A stretch of DNA of 64,000 nt from Nitrospirota bacterium. GTDB lineage: Bacteria > Nitrospirota > Thermodesulfovibrionia > Thermodesulfovibrionales > Dissulfurispiraceae. The DNA lies in contig SCQE01000021.1 in NCBI GenBank assembly GCA_004321915.1, positions 124,001 through 188,000 on the forward strand, in the 5' to 3' direction. The number at the start of each line of letters is the position of its first letter. The first letter of the stretch is position 1. The position numbers were made by a program, and so were the translations under genes. Shown in pieces: positions 17,113 through 25,273 of the stretch. The notes under the pieces are model-generated. The model did not search any database and was not told the DNA's origin. It was given only the letters and a program-made list of their open reading frames with translations.

Positions 17113-18498
17113 TCACTCATCAATGTCCGCATCCGCCACGGGGAAGCCGTGCTCCTTCAGTTTTCTCCACAAGGTGCCCCTGCTGATGCCGAGTTTTTTT
17201 GCGGTCTCTTTTTTTCTGCCGCCCGTCTCTTCAAGCGCGCGGGCTATCAATTCTTTTTCAAACGCTTTTACCCTCTCCGTTACGGGCAAGCTTTCGCATA
17301 TTGCGCCCTTAATGTTTTTTTGAAAAATGACTTCTCTGAGTTCGGGGGGCAGGCAGTGAGGCTCGATAACATTTTCCTTGCAGAAAGTCACAGCCATTTC
17401 GATGGCGTGTTTCAATTCTCTGACGTTGCCCGGATAATCATACGCCAACAGCATATCCATTGCAACAGGCGTTACGACAATATCGGGTTTGCCGATTTTC
17501 TTGCAGAAAAAATTCAGGAAATATTTAATGAGCAAGGGGATATCTTCTTTTCTTTCGCGCAGGGCCGGAATAGTCATAGGCAGGACATTGAGCCTGTAAT
17601 AGAGGTCTTCCCTGAAGCGATGGGCCTTCATCTCATCCTTCAGGTTCTTGCCGGTCGCGTAAATGGTCCTTACATCCACGGTCACCGATTCATTGCCGCC
17701 GAGACGTTCAAAGGTGCGGCTTTCAAGTACCCGTAAGAGTTTGGTCTGAAGAGAAAGGGGCATGTCTCCGATCTCGTCCATAAAAATAGTGCCTCCGTGG
17801 GCTGCCTCGAATTTTCCCTTTCGCCTCTGCACCGCGCCTGTAAAGGCGCCTTTCTCATGCCCGAACAGTTCTGATTCCAGCAGTGTGTCAGGTATTGCGG
17901 CGCAGTTTATCTTGATGAAAGCCATGTCTCTTCTCGGACTCAGATTATGTATTGCGTTTGCCACCAATTCCTTGCCGGTGCCGCTTTCACCGTATATCAT
18001 CACCGCTGAATCCGTTTTCGCGACAACGCCGATTTTTTCGAAGATTTGCTTTATCGCCGGACTGTCGCCTACTATGTTTTCGAATTGCCGGCACTCCCTT
18101 ACGGTTTCCTTCAACCTGATATTTTCGCTTTCAAGCTCCCTGTGTTTGATAAATCTCTCTATCACCATAAGTAGTTCATCAGGGTCGAACGGTTTGGAGA
18201 TGTAATCGTAAGCGCCTTCCCTCATGGCCTCAACCGCCGTCTTTATCTCCGCGAAAGCGGTCATTATAATTACACCGGTATCAGGGGAGATATTCCGGAG
18301 CGACTTTAATATATCCAGACCATCTGTATCAGGAAGTCTGAGGTCCGTTACCACAGCATCGAAACTTTCCGTTTTTGCAAGTTTCAGACCCTCTTCTCCT
18401 CTTTCTGCGGATTTGACGGCATATCCTGCAGTTTTAAGCGCATGCACAAGGCCGAGACGCAGAGAGCGCTCGTCTTCTATAATGAGTATCGTATTCAT
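17113..18498 (-). CDS. NtrC-family sigma-54 response regulator
   Basis: 461 residues: receiver (IIEDERS, VVTDLRLP, SKPF) at about 1-120; AAA+ ATPase at about 140-375 with Walker A GESGTGKE, the sigma-54 contact loop GAFTGA, Walker B-like GGTIFMDEIGD and sensor RLNV; and a Fis-type helix-turn-helix at about 420-455 (GGRKKETAKKLGISRGTLWRKL). It follows the kinase gene by six bases and is the last gene of the long sulfur operon. It probably activates the sigma-54 promoter at 14949-14963 through the dyad at 15058-15075. Confidence 0.92.
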   Translation of the reverse strand: MNTILIIEDERSLRLGLVHALKTAGYAVKSAERGEEGLKLAKTESFDAVVTDLRLPDTDGLDILKSLRNISPDTGVIIMTAFAEIKTAVEAMREGAYDYISKPFDPDELLMVIERFIKHRELESENIRLKETVRECRQFENIVGDSPAIKQIFEKIGVVAKTDSAVMIYGESGTGKELVANAIHNLSPRRDMAFIKINCAAIPDTLLESELFGHEKGAFTGAVQRRKGKFEAAHGGTIFMDEIGDMPLSLQTKLLRVLESRTFERLGGNESVTVDVRTIYATGKNLKDEMKAHRFREDLYYRLNVLPMTIPALRERKEDIPLLIKYFLNFFCKKIGKPDIVVTPVAMDMLLAYDYPGNVRELKHAIEMAVTFCKENVIEPHCLPPELREVIFQKNIKGAICESLPVTERVKAFEKELIARALEETGGRKKETAKKLGISRGTLWRKLKEHGFPVADADIDE

Positions 18499-18504
18499 AG
18501 TCTC

Positions 18505-20001
18505 CTACATGTCCGGCAACTTTATCCTGAATTTAGTTCCGACATTTACCGCACTCTCTACTTCTATTATACCGCCGTGCTGCTCCACTATCCCTCTGCT
18601 CACCGAAAGGCCGAGGCCGGTGCCTTCTCCGACGGTCTTTGTCGTAAAGAACGGATCGAAAATATTGCCCATTATATCGACCGGTATGCCTTTGCCGGTG
18701 TCTTCAACTTCGATTTCGCACGAGTCCTTGTTTTGCCGGGTCCTGACCGTCATTACGCCGCCGTTATCCATGGCTTGTATGGCATTGATCATAATGTTCA
18801 TTATCACCTGTCCCATTTTATTTTCATCAAGCGCAATTACGGACATTTGTTCGAAAAATTCACGGACTACTTTGATTTTTTTCTCTGAAAGGTAGTAGTT
18901 CAACAAAAGAAGCTGACGGGTTATAAGGCTGTTAAGATCAGCCGGCGACTTTTCGGTGACGGCCATTTTTGAGAAGTTGAGCAGCTGCTCGACTATGTTT
19001 TTTATCCGCAGCAGGCCGTCGTTAACCACCTCGATGTGTTCCTGCTTCGTCGCTTCGTCCATATCGGTTTTCATCAGATTTTTAAAGCAGACCGTAATGC
19101 CTCCGAGGGGGTTGTTTATCTCATGCGCCACGCCTGAGGCCAGCTTCCCTATCGCCGCCATTTTTTCGGACTGACCGAGCAGTTCCAAGGTCTTTTTATG
19201 TTCCCTGTCGGCGTCCCTTAGCCGCTGTATCATCCACAGAAAACTTTTCTTTAGTTTGCCTATCTCATCGCGCCGGTCTTTGAATTCAATATTATACTGT
19301 TCGAGATCCACCTTGGTCTTGATGTTGTCCATGATGCTGGAAAGCTTTATTACCGGCTTGGCAAGAACTTTTGCGCCGATGCTTATAATTAGCAGCGAGA
19401 TGGTCGAGAAAATAAGGGTAATATACACGATTTCTTTTTTGAGGATATTGACGGCTTTTTGCATTTCTTCCGTTGACAGTCCGATTGCCAAGCCGCCCCA
19501 TTTTTTGGTGCTTATATTTAACGGCGTCGCTATGCTGATCACCGGTTTGTTTTCAAAATATTCCTCGGCAATCAAGGGTTGGAGAGTTTTCATGGCCAGC
19601 AGCATGGCATTGTCTCTATACTGAGTCCCGTATCCGAAATCCGCTATATTGCTGTGGGCGACAACTTTCCCGTCATTGTCGACAACCGCCACGTATTTTA
19701 TCCTCCTGTCTCGCTCCATAAGGTTCATTATGAAGTAGTCAAGATAGTCTATCGTGTCCTGTCTGTCCATTATTCCGAGGTCGTTATATATCATGACGTT
19801 TGTGAGCATGACACGGCTTATTTCCGCAAAGACTTTTCCCTGATTTACTATGTCCAGTTTGTACAGGTTCTTTTCTCTCTCCAGTATGATAAAACTTCCT
19901 ACGGTAGTAAAAATAAGTATGCATACCGATGCCGTAAGTATGAATTTGCCCTGAAGGCTGAAGGTCCATTCTTTTAGCTTTTCCAATAGATGCAGTGTCA
20001 C
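18505..20001 (-). CDS. Membrane sensor histidine kinase
   Basis: 498 residues. Transmembrane helices at about 18-38 and 195-220 enclose a periplasmic sensor of about 155 residues (single-CACHE-like: VAVVDNDGKVVAHS). A HAMP-like linker follows, then HisKA (GVAHEINNPLGG, phospho-His) and HATPase (NIMINAIQAM, DTGKGIP, GTGLGLS). The GTG start overlaps the TGA of the binding-protein gene by four bases. With the PhnD-like protein before it and the NtrC-type regulator after it, the three genes look like a three-component version of the tetrathionate sensor TtrS, where the PhnD-like domain is fused to the kinase. Confidence 0.9.
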   Translation of the reverse strand: MTLHLLEKLKEWTFSLQGKFILTASVCILIFTTVGSFIILEREKNLYKLDIVNQGKVFAEISRVMLTNVMIYNDLGIMDRQDTIDYLDYFIMNLMERDRRIKYVAVVDNDGKVVAHSNIADFGYGTQYRDNAMLLAMKTLQPLIAEEYFENKPVISIATPLNISTKKWGGLAIGLSTEEMQKAVNILKKEIVYITLIFSTISLLIISIGAKVLAKPVIKLSSIMDNIKTKVDLEQYNIEFKDRRDEIGKLKKSFLWMIQRLRDADREHKKTLELLGQSEKMAAIGKLASGVAHEINNPLGGITVCFKNLMKTDMDEATKQEHIEVVNDGLLRIKNIVEQLLNFSKMAVTEKSPADLNSLITRQLLLLNYYLSEKKIKVVREFFEQMSVIALDENKMGQVIMNIMINAIQAMDNGGVMTVRTRQNKDSCEIEVEDTGKGIPVDIMGNIFDPFFTTKTVGEGTGLGLSVSRGIVEQHGGIIEVESAVNVGTKFRIKLPDM

Positions 20002-20888
20002 GGTATTCTCACGCCCTTCTCACGAAGGTAGCCGATCATCATGCGTATGGGCTTGTAATCGTCGTCAGTGGCCTCGGCAAACCCGTACCTGAACTCTTCG
20101 TCCCATTTTTCCATAAGTCTGCGGTGTTCATTATTGTTGTAGTCGAGAGAAAGAAGCGCTTTTTTTATTGCAGAGATAAGCTCCGGTGAAGCGTCTCCTC
20201 TTACCACTATAGGCAGTCCCGGTATAGGTTCTGTAACATCTATAGTCTTCAGCCCCCTGCTCTTGAATCTGTTCGCCACTGAATCTATGACCGCCCCCGC
20301 ATCGTAGTTGCCCCTTAAAACCTCTCTTGCAACCGAGTCATGATATTTGAAATTCACATAGCGTATACGGTCCTTGTTCCCTATGCCTGCCCTTGTGTAG
20401 AGGTGATAGAGAGGGGCTAAATTGCCGGACGTCGAGAGCTTTGATGCAAAGGCTACGGACTTGCCTTTCAGGTCGGAAATGCTGTTTATTTTTGCATTGT
20501 CGGCTTTAGCGATGAATACGCTTCTGTAATATGGCTTGCCGTCATGTCCCAAGGGTTTGAGGATTGGAATGACGTTAAACTGTTTTTTAGCCTCGAGATA
20601 GGTCACTCCGCCGAGCACTGCAACATGGACTTCGTTTTTCTTGAGAAATTTTATTATATCTCTGTAATCCTGACTGAGCTTCAGTTCAAACCGATAGGGA
20701 GTATGTTCGGTCAAATAATTCATGAGGGGCTGATATCTTTGATACATAACAATGGGGTGGTAAAGGGTTATGGCGCTGAAGTAAATAACTTTCTTAGGGT
20801 GTTTATTATCTCCGGCATGGGATTGTGCTTGCTGTCCTGCTAAGATAAAGGTAATCAAGAAAAGGAATAGTGCTCGCTTAAAACTCAT
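19998..20888 (-). CDS. PhnD-like periplasmic substrate-binding protein (sensor partner)
   Basis: 296 residues with a signal peptide (LFLFLITFILAGQQAQSHA). The rest has the two-lobed binding fold of phosphate/phosphonate-type proteins: YQRYQPLMNYLTEHT, VHVAVLGGVTYLEA, SVFIAKAD, LKGKSVAFASKLSTSG and the later IDSVANRF. No ABC permease or ATPase gene is near. Instead a histidine kinase follows with a 4-base overlap, so it is more likely to present a ligand to the kinase than to feed a transporter. The ligand is unknown; a sulfur oxyanion is suggested by context and by TtrS. Confidence 0.82.
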   Translation of the reverse strand: MSFKRALFLFLITFILAGQQAQSHAGDNKHPKKVIYFSAITLYHPIVMYQRYQPLMNYLTEHTPYRFELKLSQDYRDIIKFLKKNEVHVAVLGGVTYLEAKKQFNVIPILKPLGHDGKPYYRSVFIAKADNAKINSISDLKGKSVAFASKLSTSGNLAPLYHLYTRAGIGNKDRIRYVNFKYHDSVAREVLRGNYDAGAVIDSVANRFKSRGLKTIDVTEPIPGLPIVVRGDASPELISAIKKALLSLDYNNNEHRRLMEKWDEEFRYGFAEATDDDYKPIRMMIGYLREKGVRIP

Positions 20889-22125
20889 ACCTCACCTGTA
20901 TATACGCATTGTCGTTTCTCGCCAGTTGCCCGAACTGGTTCCGGCGTTCGCCGCCGCCGAAGAAGTTCGCGCCGAGCGCGGCCCAGACATTGTCCGAGAA
21001 ATTATATTTAACCTCAGGGTTAAGCAGGTGATCGCCGTCCGAAGGGCTGTAGATCGAGAACAGCGAGAGCCTCAGCGTCTGGTGCATGAGCATTTGTGTC
21101 AGCCTGATGGTGGCTAACTCATGCACGCGCCGTTCTTTCGGGAATCCGGCAGGAAGATTTTTTACATACTCCTCGTAGCGGCGCATATATTCGGTGTAAT
21201 ATTGAAATCCCGCTGTAAAGTCTTCCCACAACTGCTTTTGGTAACCGATAAGAAACCTCGTCTGCGGATTCGGTATCATCGGGTCTGCGCCTTTTCTGTC
21301 CTGCCTCGAATCGTAATAACCTGCCTCCATGCTCAGAACGCCGTCGAACATCCTGCCCTGAGCGCTCGCGCCGAAGACCGAAAGCTTGGGATAAAAGTAG
21401 GTTATCCGCGCCGGGGCCGTAGGGTGGTCGGGCGTCATGGAAGGCTGCCTGTAAAAGCCCTTGTAATAATAGAGCGAGGTGTCAAAGCCTGCAATGTCGC
21501 GGTAGGCGCGAAGCGCTGTCTCCGTATTCTGCGTTTTGGCTGTGGGTTCAACATAAGACCTTGCCGTCACTGCAGGCATCGGGTCATAAGTCCAAAACCT
21601 CTTTGACGAAGGGAAATTGTTCGGTTCAAAAAAGGGGATGGCTATTAGTTCAAAAGAGGCGAAGTCAGGATAGACGCCGACTTTCAATCCGTCCACGCCC
21701 TTTTTCAGATACTCCATAGGCCTGCCTGAAAAGAACGCCTCATAGTCTTTGGGGAACACGTCGTTTATAAATATCATGTCGCCGAGTCCCCATGTGACCA
21801 CCTGTCTGCCGAGCCGCGCGTCCCACGATTTTGAGGTGTAGTCGAGATAGCCCTCCCTTATTTCAACATCTCCCTTGGGGTCAACATGGTCGAGGAGCGC
21901 ATCCGCTTTAATGAACAAACGGAACGGCTCCTTGGATGCGTCGAGTTTCAGCTGCACCCGTTCTTCCACCCATTTAAAGCCGCCGTCATTGGGGTTTTTC
22001 GAGGAGGTGTTCACGGAATAGTTGCCCTGAAAGAAGCCGTGCAGGCTTGTTTCGCCTGCATGGCTGTAAATTGGCATTAGAAGTGCCGGCATTAATATAA
22101 GTAAAAGCGATTTTCTTATTTCCAT
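20878..22125 (-). CDS. Outer-membrane beta-barrel protein (DUF1302-like)
   Basis: About 415 residues from the ATG at 22125, immediately before a signal peptide (LLLILMPALLMPIYSHA). The mature part is rich in aromatic, alternating strands and ends in the outer-membrane terminus RYEF. Motifs such as LKLDASKEPFRLFIKADALLD-like strands, RQVVTWGLGD and EAFFSGRP resemble DUF1302/porin-like proteins that often accompany RND-LolA-type export systems. It overlaps the binding-protein gene by 11 bases. The open frame extends 97 codons upstream, but that part overlaps the CcdA gene and lacks a signal. Confidence 0.78.
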   Translation of the reverse strand: MEIRKSLLLILMPALLMPIYSHAGETSLHGFFQGNYSVNTSSKNPNDGGFKWVEERVQLKLDASKEPFRLFIKADALLDHVDPKGDVEIREGYLDYTSKSWDARLGRQVVTWGLGDMIFINDVFPKDYEAFFSGRPMEYLKKGVDGLKVGVYPDFASFELIAIPFFEPNNFPSSKRFWTYDPMPAVTARSYVEPTAKTQNTETALRAYRDIAGFDTSLYYYKGFYRQPSMTPDHPTAPARITYFYPKLSVFGASAQGRMFDGVLSMEAGYYDSRQDRKGADPMIPNPQTRFLIGYQKQLWEDFTAGFQYYTEYMRRYEEYVKNLPAGFPKERRVHELATIRLTQMLMHQTLRLSLFSIYSPSDGDHLLNPEVKYNFSDNVWAALGANFFGGGERRNQFGQLARNDNAYIQVRYEF

Positions 22126-22130
22126 GCCGA

Positions 22131-22841
22131 TCAATAACTCACAAGATCGGGGAACAGCGGAGTCAGTTGCCGGAGATTGTCCGTAATCAAAATTAAGCCA
22201 CCGACGATCAGAAGCGCGCCGCTGAACGCCATTATCGCTTTCAGAAGCGTTTTGTTCTTCTTCACTTTGTTCAGTCCGGCGGTCAGCAAAGCAGTTAAAA
22301 TCATGAAGGGTATGATAAGTCCCGCCGAATACCCGATAAGCATTATGAACCCGTAGGCCGCAGTTCCCTGAATGCTTGCGCTGATAAGTATCTTCCCGAG
22401 CGTATGACCGATGCATGGAGTCCAGCCCGAAGCGAATCCTGCGCCCATCAGAAAAACCAGCGGATAGACGACCGCGTCTGCGTTATAAAGCTGACTGCTT
22501 TTTTGTAAAAGCGGAGCTGAAGCCAAAACACCTATAATAAAAATACCGATCATTATTGTCAGTCCTCCGCCCAGTCCCCGCAGATATGCCTGATAATTCG
22601 ACAGCCAAATGCCGGGGGATGAGGGTGATGCCGTCAGTGTAAAGATCAGAACAAGTCCTGAGAGAAAAACGAGCGCAAGCAGCGAGAGGCGACAGCCGCC
22701 AGCGTTTTGTTCATCGCTGACTCCGGATAACCCGGCGACGAGCGCGCTGCAAATAAATATCAGCGGCGGGACGCAGGGCGAGATGAAAGAGATCGCGCCG
22801 GCTGCTACGGCCTGATAGATAGTAACGTCGCTTATATTCAC
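22131..22841 (-). CDS. CcdA-type thiol/disulfide electron-transfer membrane protein
   Basis: 236 residues with six hydrophobic helices. The two CcdA/DsbD-beta Cys motifs are present: SPCVPPLIF in helix 1 and GWTPCIGHTLG in helix 4; each motif deviates slightly from the usual SPCVLPLIP and TPCIGP. CcdA proteins move reducing equivalents from cytoplasmic thioredoxin to periplasmic thioredoxin-like proteins. It is the second such protein in the operon (see 24168-24854), which suggests two periplasmic redox clients. It starts 15 bp after the LolA-like gene. Confidence 0.87.
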   Translation of the reverse strand: MNISDVTIYQAVAAGAISFISPCVPPLIFICSALVAGLSGVSDEQNAGGCRLSLLALVFLSGLVLIFTLTASPSSPGIWLSNYQAYLRGLGGGLTIMIGIFIIGVLASAPLLQKSSQLYNADAVVYPLVFLMGAGFASGWTPCIGHTLGKILISASIQGTAAYGFIMLIGYSAGLIIPFMILTALLTAGLNKVKKNKTLLKAIMAFSGALLIVGGLILITDNLRQLTPLFPDLVSY

Positions 22842-22856
22842 CGTCTGTCCGCCCCT

Positions 22857-23642
22857 TTAGTCCGTCCATTTCTTCGGCGGTTGTTTCAGGTAGCGCTCGG
22901 AAAATAATGAGTCCTCAACGCCGGTGTTGTAATCCGCCTTTATGTATGAGACCTCTGTCCTGTGTCCGCTCTGGAGGTTCTTCATAGTTCTTTTGGTTGC
23001 GGTCGGAAGGCCTTTTATATCTTTTATCTCATCGGCCGTGAATACCCGGTAGAGTTCGCCTTTTCTATCGTAATATTCTTCTTTCAGCGGAAGGTAATTG
23101 TTCTTATTTATCCATGAAAGTTTGTGGCTGTAGTCCACATCAGCGGCCTTAGGTGTGCTTTTTATGACATAGCAGTCTTTGCCGCCGAGTTTTTCTTCCT
23201 TGACCAGCGCATGAGCGTCGTCCTGAAGGTCCCTGCCTGAAACATCCTCATATGTGAAATCGGAGCCGACAAAGCTCGAACTCTTGTCCTTGGCTGCAAT
23301 GCGTCTCATCATATTGACGGCAGGAACGAACAACCATCTGTCGTCGTCTTTCGCGGGATACTTATAGACCATGAAGGTCATGTCCTTGACATCCGCAGGC
23401 TGGAAAAAATACATAAAATATTTCTGGTCGCCTCCGGCTTCGCCGTAATTCTTTCTGAGCATGGTCAGCTCTCTCGTTCTTTCCTGACCGCTTTTGTTTA
23501 TGAGTTTCATGACCACGCGCGCCTTGAAGTCCCTGCCCTGATAGTGAAAGGCCGCCTGCGATTTCTTTATCACATCCTCGGCGGAAAGCGCAAATGCTTC
23601 CAAAGGCATAATCAGCGCAAGCAAAACAAATAAAAGTCTCAT
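22857..23642 (-). CDS. LolA-like outer-membrane lipoprotein-sorting protein
   Basis: About 261 residues. The signal peptide MRLLFVLLALIMPLEAFA starts at the ATG at 23642, which has AGGAGG six bases upstream. The body matches the LolA-like/'outer membrane lipoprotein-sorting' family (RELTMLRKNYGEAGGDQKY, MYFFQPADVKDMTFMVYKY, DDDRWLFVPAVNMMRRI, KSSSFVGSDFTYED). These proteins commonly pair with RND/MMPL transporters, and one lies in the same operon (27625-29994), together with an outer-membrane barrel (20878-22125). A transport role across the periplasm is inferred. Confidence 0.82.
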   Translation of the reverse strand: MRLLFVLLALIMPLEAFALSAEDVIKKSQAAFHYQGRDFKARVVMKLINKSGQERTRELTMLRKNYGEAGGDQKYFMYFFQPADVKDMTFMVYKYPAKDDDRWLFVPAVNMMRRIAAKDKSSSFVGSDFTYEDVSGRDLQDDAHALVKEEKLGGKDCYVIKSTPKAADVDYSHKLSWINKNNYLPLKEEYYDRKGELYRVFTADEIKDIKGLPTATKRTMKNLQSGHRTEVSYIKADYNTGVEDSLFSERYLKQPPKKWTD

Positions 23643-23694
23643 GATTGACCTCCTGATATTGTTTCTATTTTTCTTAGTGAAGCGCCCCATCAAT

Positions 23695-24171
23695 TTACTT
23701 TATAAACTCATCCACACGCTTTTCTATATTTTCAAACGCCTCTGTTCCGATATATCGAATTATTCCTTTTCTATCCACAATAATGTGCATGGGAATTCCT
23801 GAGATGCCGAAGGCCTTGCCTATCTCCCTGTTAGTATCAAAAACAATCTGGAAGTTCCAACCTTTTGATTTGACATAACGTTTTACGCCGTCAATTTTGT
23901 CATTTACTCCGGCGTTAACAGCTACAAACTCAAGTTTGTTCCCCAGTTGTTTAGAACGAGTCTTCCACACGGGAAGTTCTTTTTCACAAATCGGTCACCA
24001 CGTTGCCCAGAATTCGATATAAACCGCCTTTTCACCCTTCTTCCCTGTAAAATAGTTTAGTTGCTTTCCATCCAGAGTTGCCGCATTAAATGCAGGCGCG
24101 CGGTCTCCCACAGTAAGGGCATACCCGATGGAAGGGAAGACTAACAATAATGCTATCAGGATTTTTTTCAT
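23695..24171 (-). CDS. TlpA/ResA-like thioredoxin selenoprotein (UGA = Sec59)
   Basis: Read through one in-frame UGA, the gene gives 158 residues: a signal peptide (KKILIALLLVFPSIGYA), the TlpA/ResA start (VGDRAPAFNAATLDGK), the active-site segment FWATW-U-PIC and the rest of the thioredoxin fold (FDTNREIGKAFGISGIPMHIIVDRKG, with the cis-Pro). The UGA (23997-23995) replaces the first Cys of CxxC. The ATG at 24171 overlaps the TGA of the CcdA/DsbD gene in an ATGA, showing coupled translation of the whole frame. Sequence on both sides of the UGA is conserved, arguing against a pseudogene. The protein is probably a periplasmic disulfide reductase recharged by the coupled membrane protein. A normal Cys-to-stop mutation remains the alternative. 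Confidence 0.85.
23962..23976 (-). other. Candidate bacterial SECIS hairpin of the thioredoxin gene
   Basis: Downstream of the UGA the mRNA folds as CUUCC-CGUGU-GGAAG: a 5-bp stem with a 5-nt loop. The loop begins 24 nt after the UGA and has G at its second position. Those three features (upper stem, G among the first two loop bases, 16-37 nt distance) are the known requirements of bacterial SECIS elements recognised by SelB. Confidence 0.65.
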
Positions 24172-24854
24172 ATCAACAGGCCTCCGGCTTTAATTATGAA
24201 ATATTCAGCGGTTATAAATAGAATCAGCGCCAGACCTCTTTTCATCCATATCATCCACCGGCCCGGCTGCGGCAGGGACTTAAGAACGCCGGAGAACGCG
24301 CCTATTATGACAAGTAGCGTAGTCATCCCAAATGAAAAGGCCAGCAGCATCAGGCCTCCCCAAAGGATATCCTTTGTCTGGGAGACATAAAGCAGCAGAC
24401 CGGCAAGCACGGGTGATGTGCATGGCGCTGCTACAAGACCGGATATGGCGCCGGTAAACAGTGCGCCGACATGCCCTTTTTTGTTGATAGTCCGTGGCGA
24501 TGAAAAGAAGGGGACATTTATCCAATCCATCATCCATGCGGCCAGAACAATACAGAAATTCCCGAATACCAGATAACTCCACGGACTTGTTGAAATATCA
24601 CCGAAGAAGCGGCCTGTCATGGAAGCGAAGATCCCCAGCGCCCCGTACACCGCCGCCAGACCGGCGGCATATGAAAGGGAAAGTGTTATCCCCTCGATCT
24701 TTGTATCAACTCTTGAAGCTCCTATCACACCGAGTATTATCGGCACCATCGGGTAAACGCACGGAGTAAGGGAAGCAAGAACTCCTCCCAGATAAGCAAA
24801 GAAGACGGACGACAGGAAAGAGGCGTCTGCGTTGTTTGCGACAAAGTTCGTCAT
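24168..24854 (-). CDS. CcdA/DsbD-beta type membrane electron transporter
   Basis: 228 residues, six to eight hydrophobic helices. It carries the DsbD-like motifs LTPCVYPMVP (helix 1) and AAPCTSPVLAG (helix 4), closer to the DsbD membrane domain than the other CcdA in this operon. It would carry electrons from cytoplasmic thioredoxin across the membrane. Its stop codon overlaps the start of the selenocysteine thioredoxin gene (ATGA), so the two are translated together and the thioredoxin is its likely periplasmic partner, replacing the C-terminal domain that full DsbD has in one chain. Confidence 0.88.
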   Translation of the reverse strand: MTNFVANNADASFLSSVFFAYLGGVLASLTPCVYPMVPIILGVIGASRVDTKIEGITLSLSYAAGLAAVYGALGIFASMTGRFFGDISTSPWSYLVFGNFCIVLAAWMMDWINVPFFSSPRTINKKGHVGALFTGAISGLVAAPCTSPVLAGLLLYVSQTKDILWGGLMLLAFSFGMTTLLVIIGAFSGVLKSLPQPGRWMIWMKRGLALILFITAEYFIIKAGGLLI

Positions 24855-24862
24855 GCTTGCGC

Positions 24863-25273
24863 CTAACAGCCCATTTTGCGGAACGCTTTTATTCTTTTAA
24901 GCACCTTTTCAAGGCCGACTCCCAATGATTCCGCTATTTTATCGCATCCCATGCCGGACTTTTTCATGGCAATTATCTCTTCATCGGTTTTTTCGGCAAC
25001 TCTCATGCAGACTACTATTGCGAGCGCTTCACCCGGTGTAAATTCGCGAATCACCTTTCTGATTGTGGCCGGCGGAACAGCGTGCCCATAATTATCTATA
25101 ACCTTCTCTTCGAAATCACTCAGTTGTTCGGGGGTAGAGCGTTTTTCGGTTATATTCTTCATGAGTTTATTCAAGGCATCAAGTTCATTTTCGGCAAAAG
25201 CAGCATAGGGCATAATGAATATAAGCAGAACAGCAAAACCTGTTATGCCTCTTACTATTTTTTCCTCCATCAT
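24863..25273 (-). CDS. Small secreted protein of unknown function, paralogue A
   Basis: About 136 residues with a signal peptide (IVRGITGFAVLLIFIMPYAAFA). The mature part is charged and helical: a Glu/Lys-rich first half, the pattern PPATIRKVIREFTPGEALAI, and the conserved-looking core IAMKKSGMGCDKIAESLGV. It is clearly related to the protein at 27225-27623 (same layout and the shared MKKSGMG core). The two copies flank the thiosulfate transporter and rhodanese genes. The C-terminal part (SLGVGLEKVLKRIKAFRKMGC) has the length of a helix-turn-helix-like unit but lies outside the cytoplasm. AGGAGG six bases before the ATG at 25273; the YeeE gene overlaps it by four bases. I do not know the function. 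Confidence 0.72.
   Translation of the reverse strand: MMEEKIVRGITGFAVLLIFIMPYAAFAENELDALNKLMKNITEKRSTPEQLSDFEEKVIDNYGHAVPPATIRKVIREFTPGEALAIVVCMRVAEKTDEEIIAMKKSGMGCDKIAESLGVGLEKVLKRIKAFRKMGC

Noticed and set aside
23695-23970. A separate 91-residue protein starting after the UGA in the thioredoxin gene
   Set aside because: It would lack the signal peptide and the first half of the thioredoxin fold and has no ribosome site. Reading through the UGA restores a complete TlpA-like protein coupled to the previous gene.
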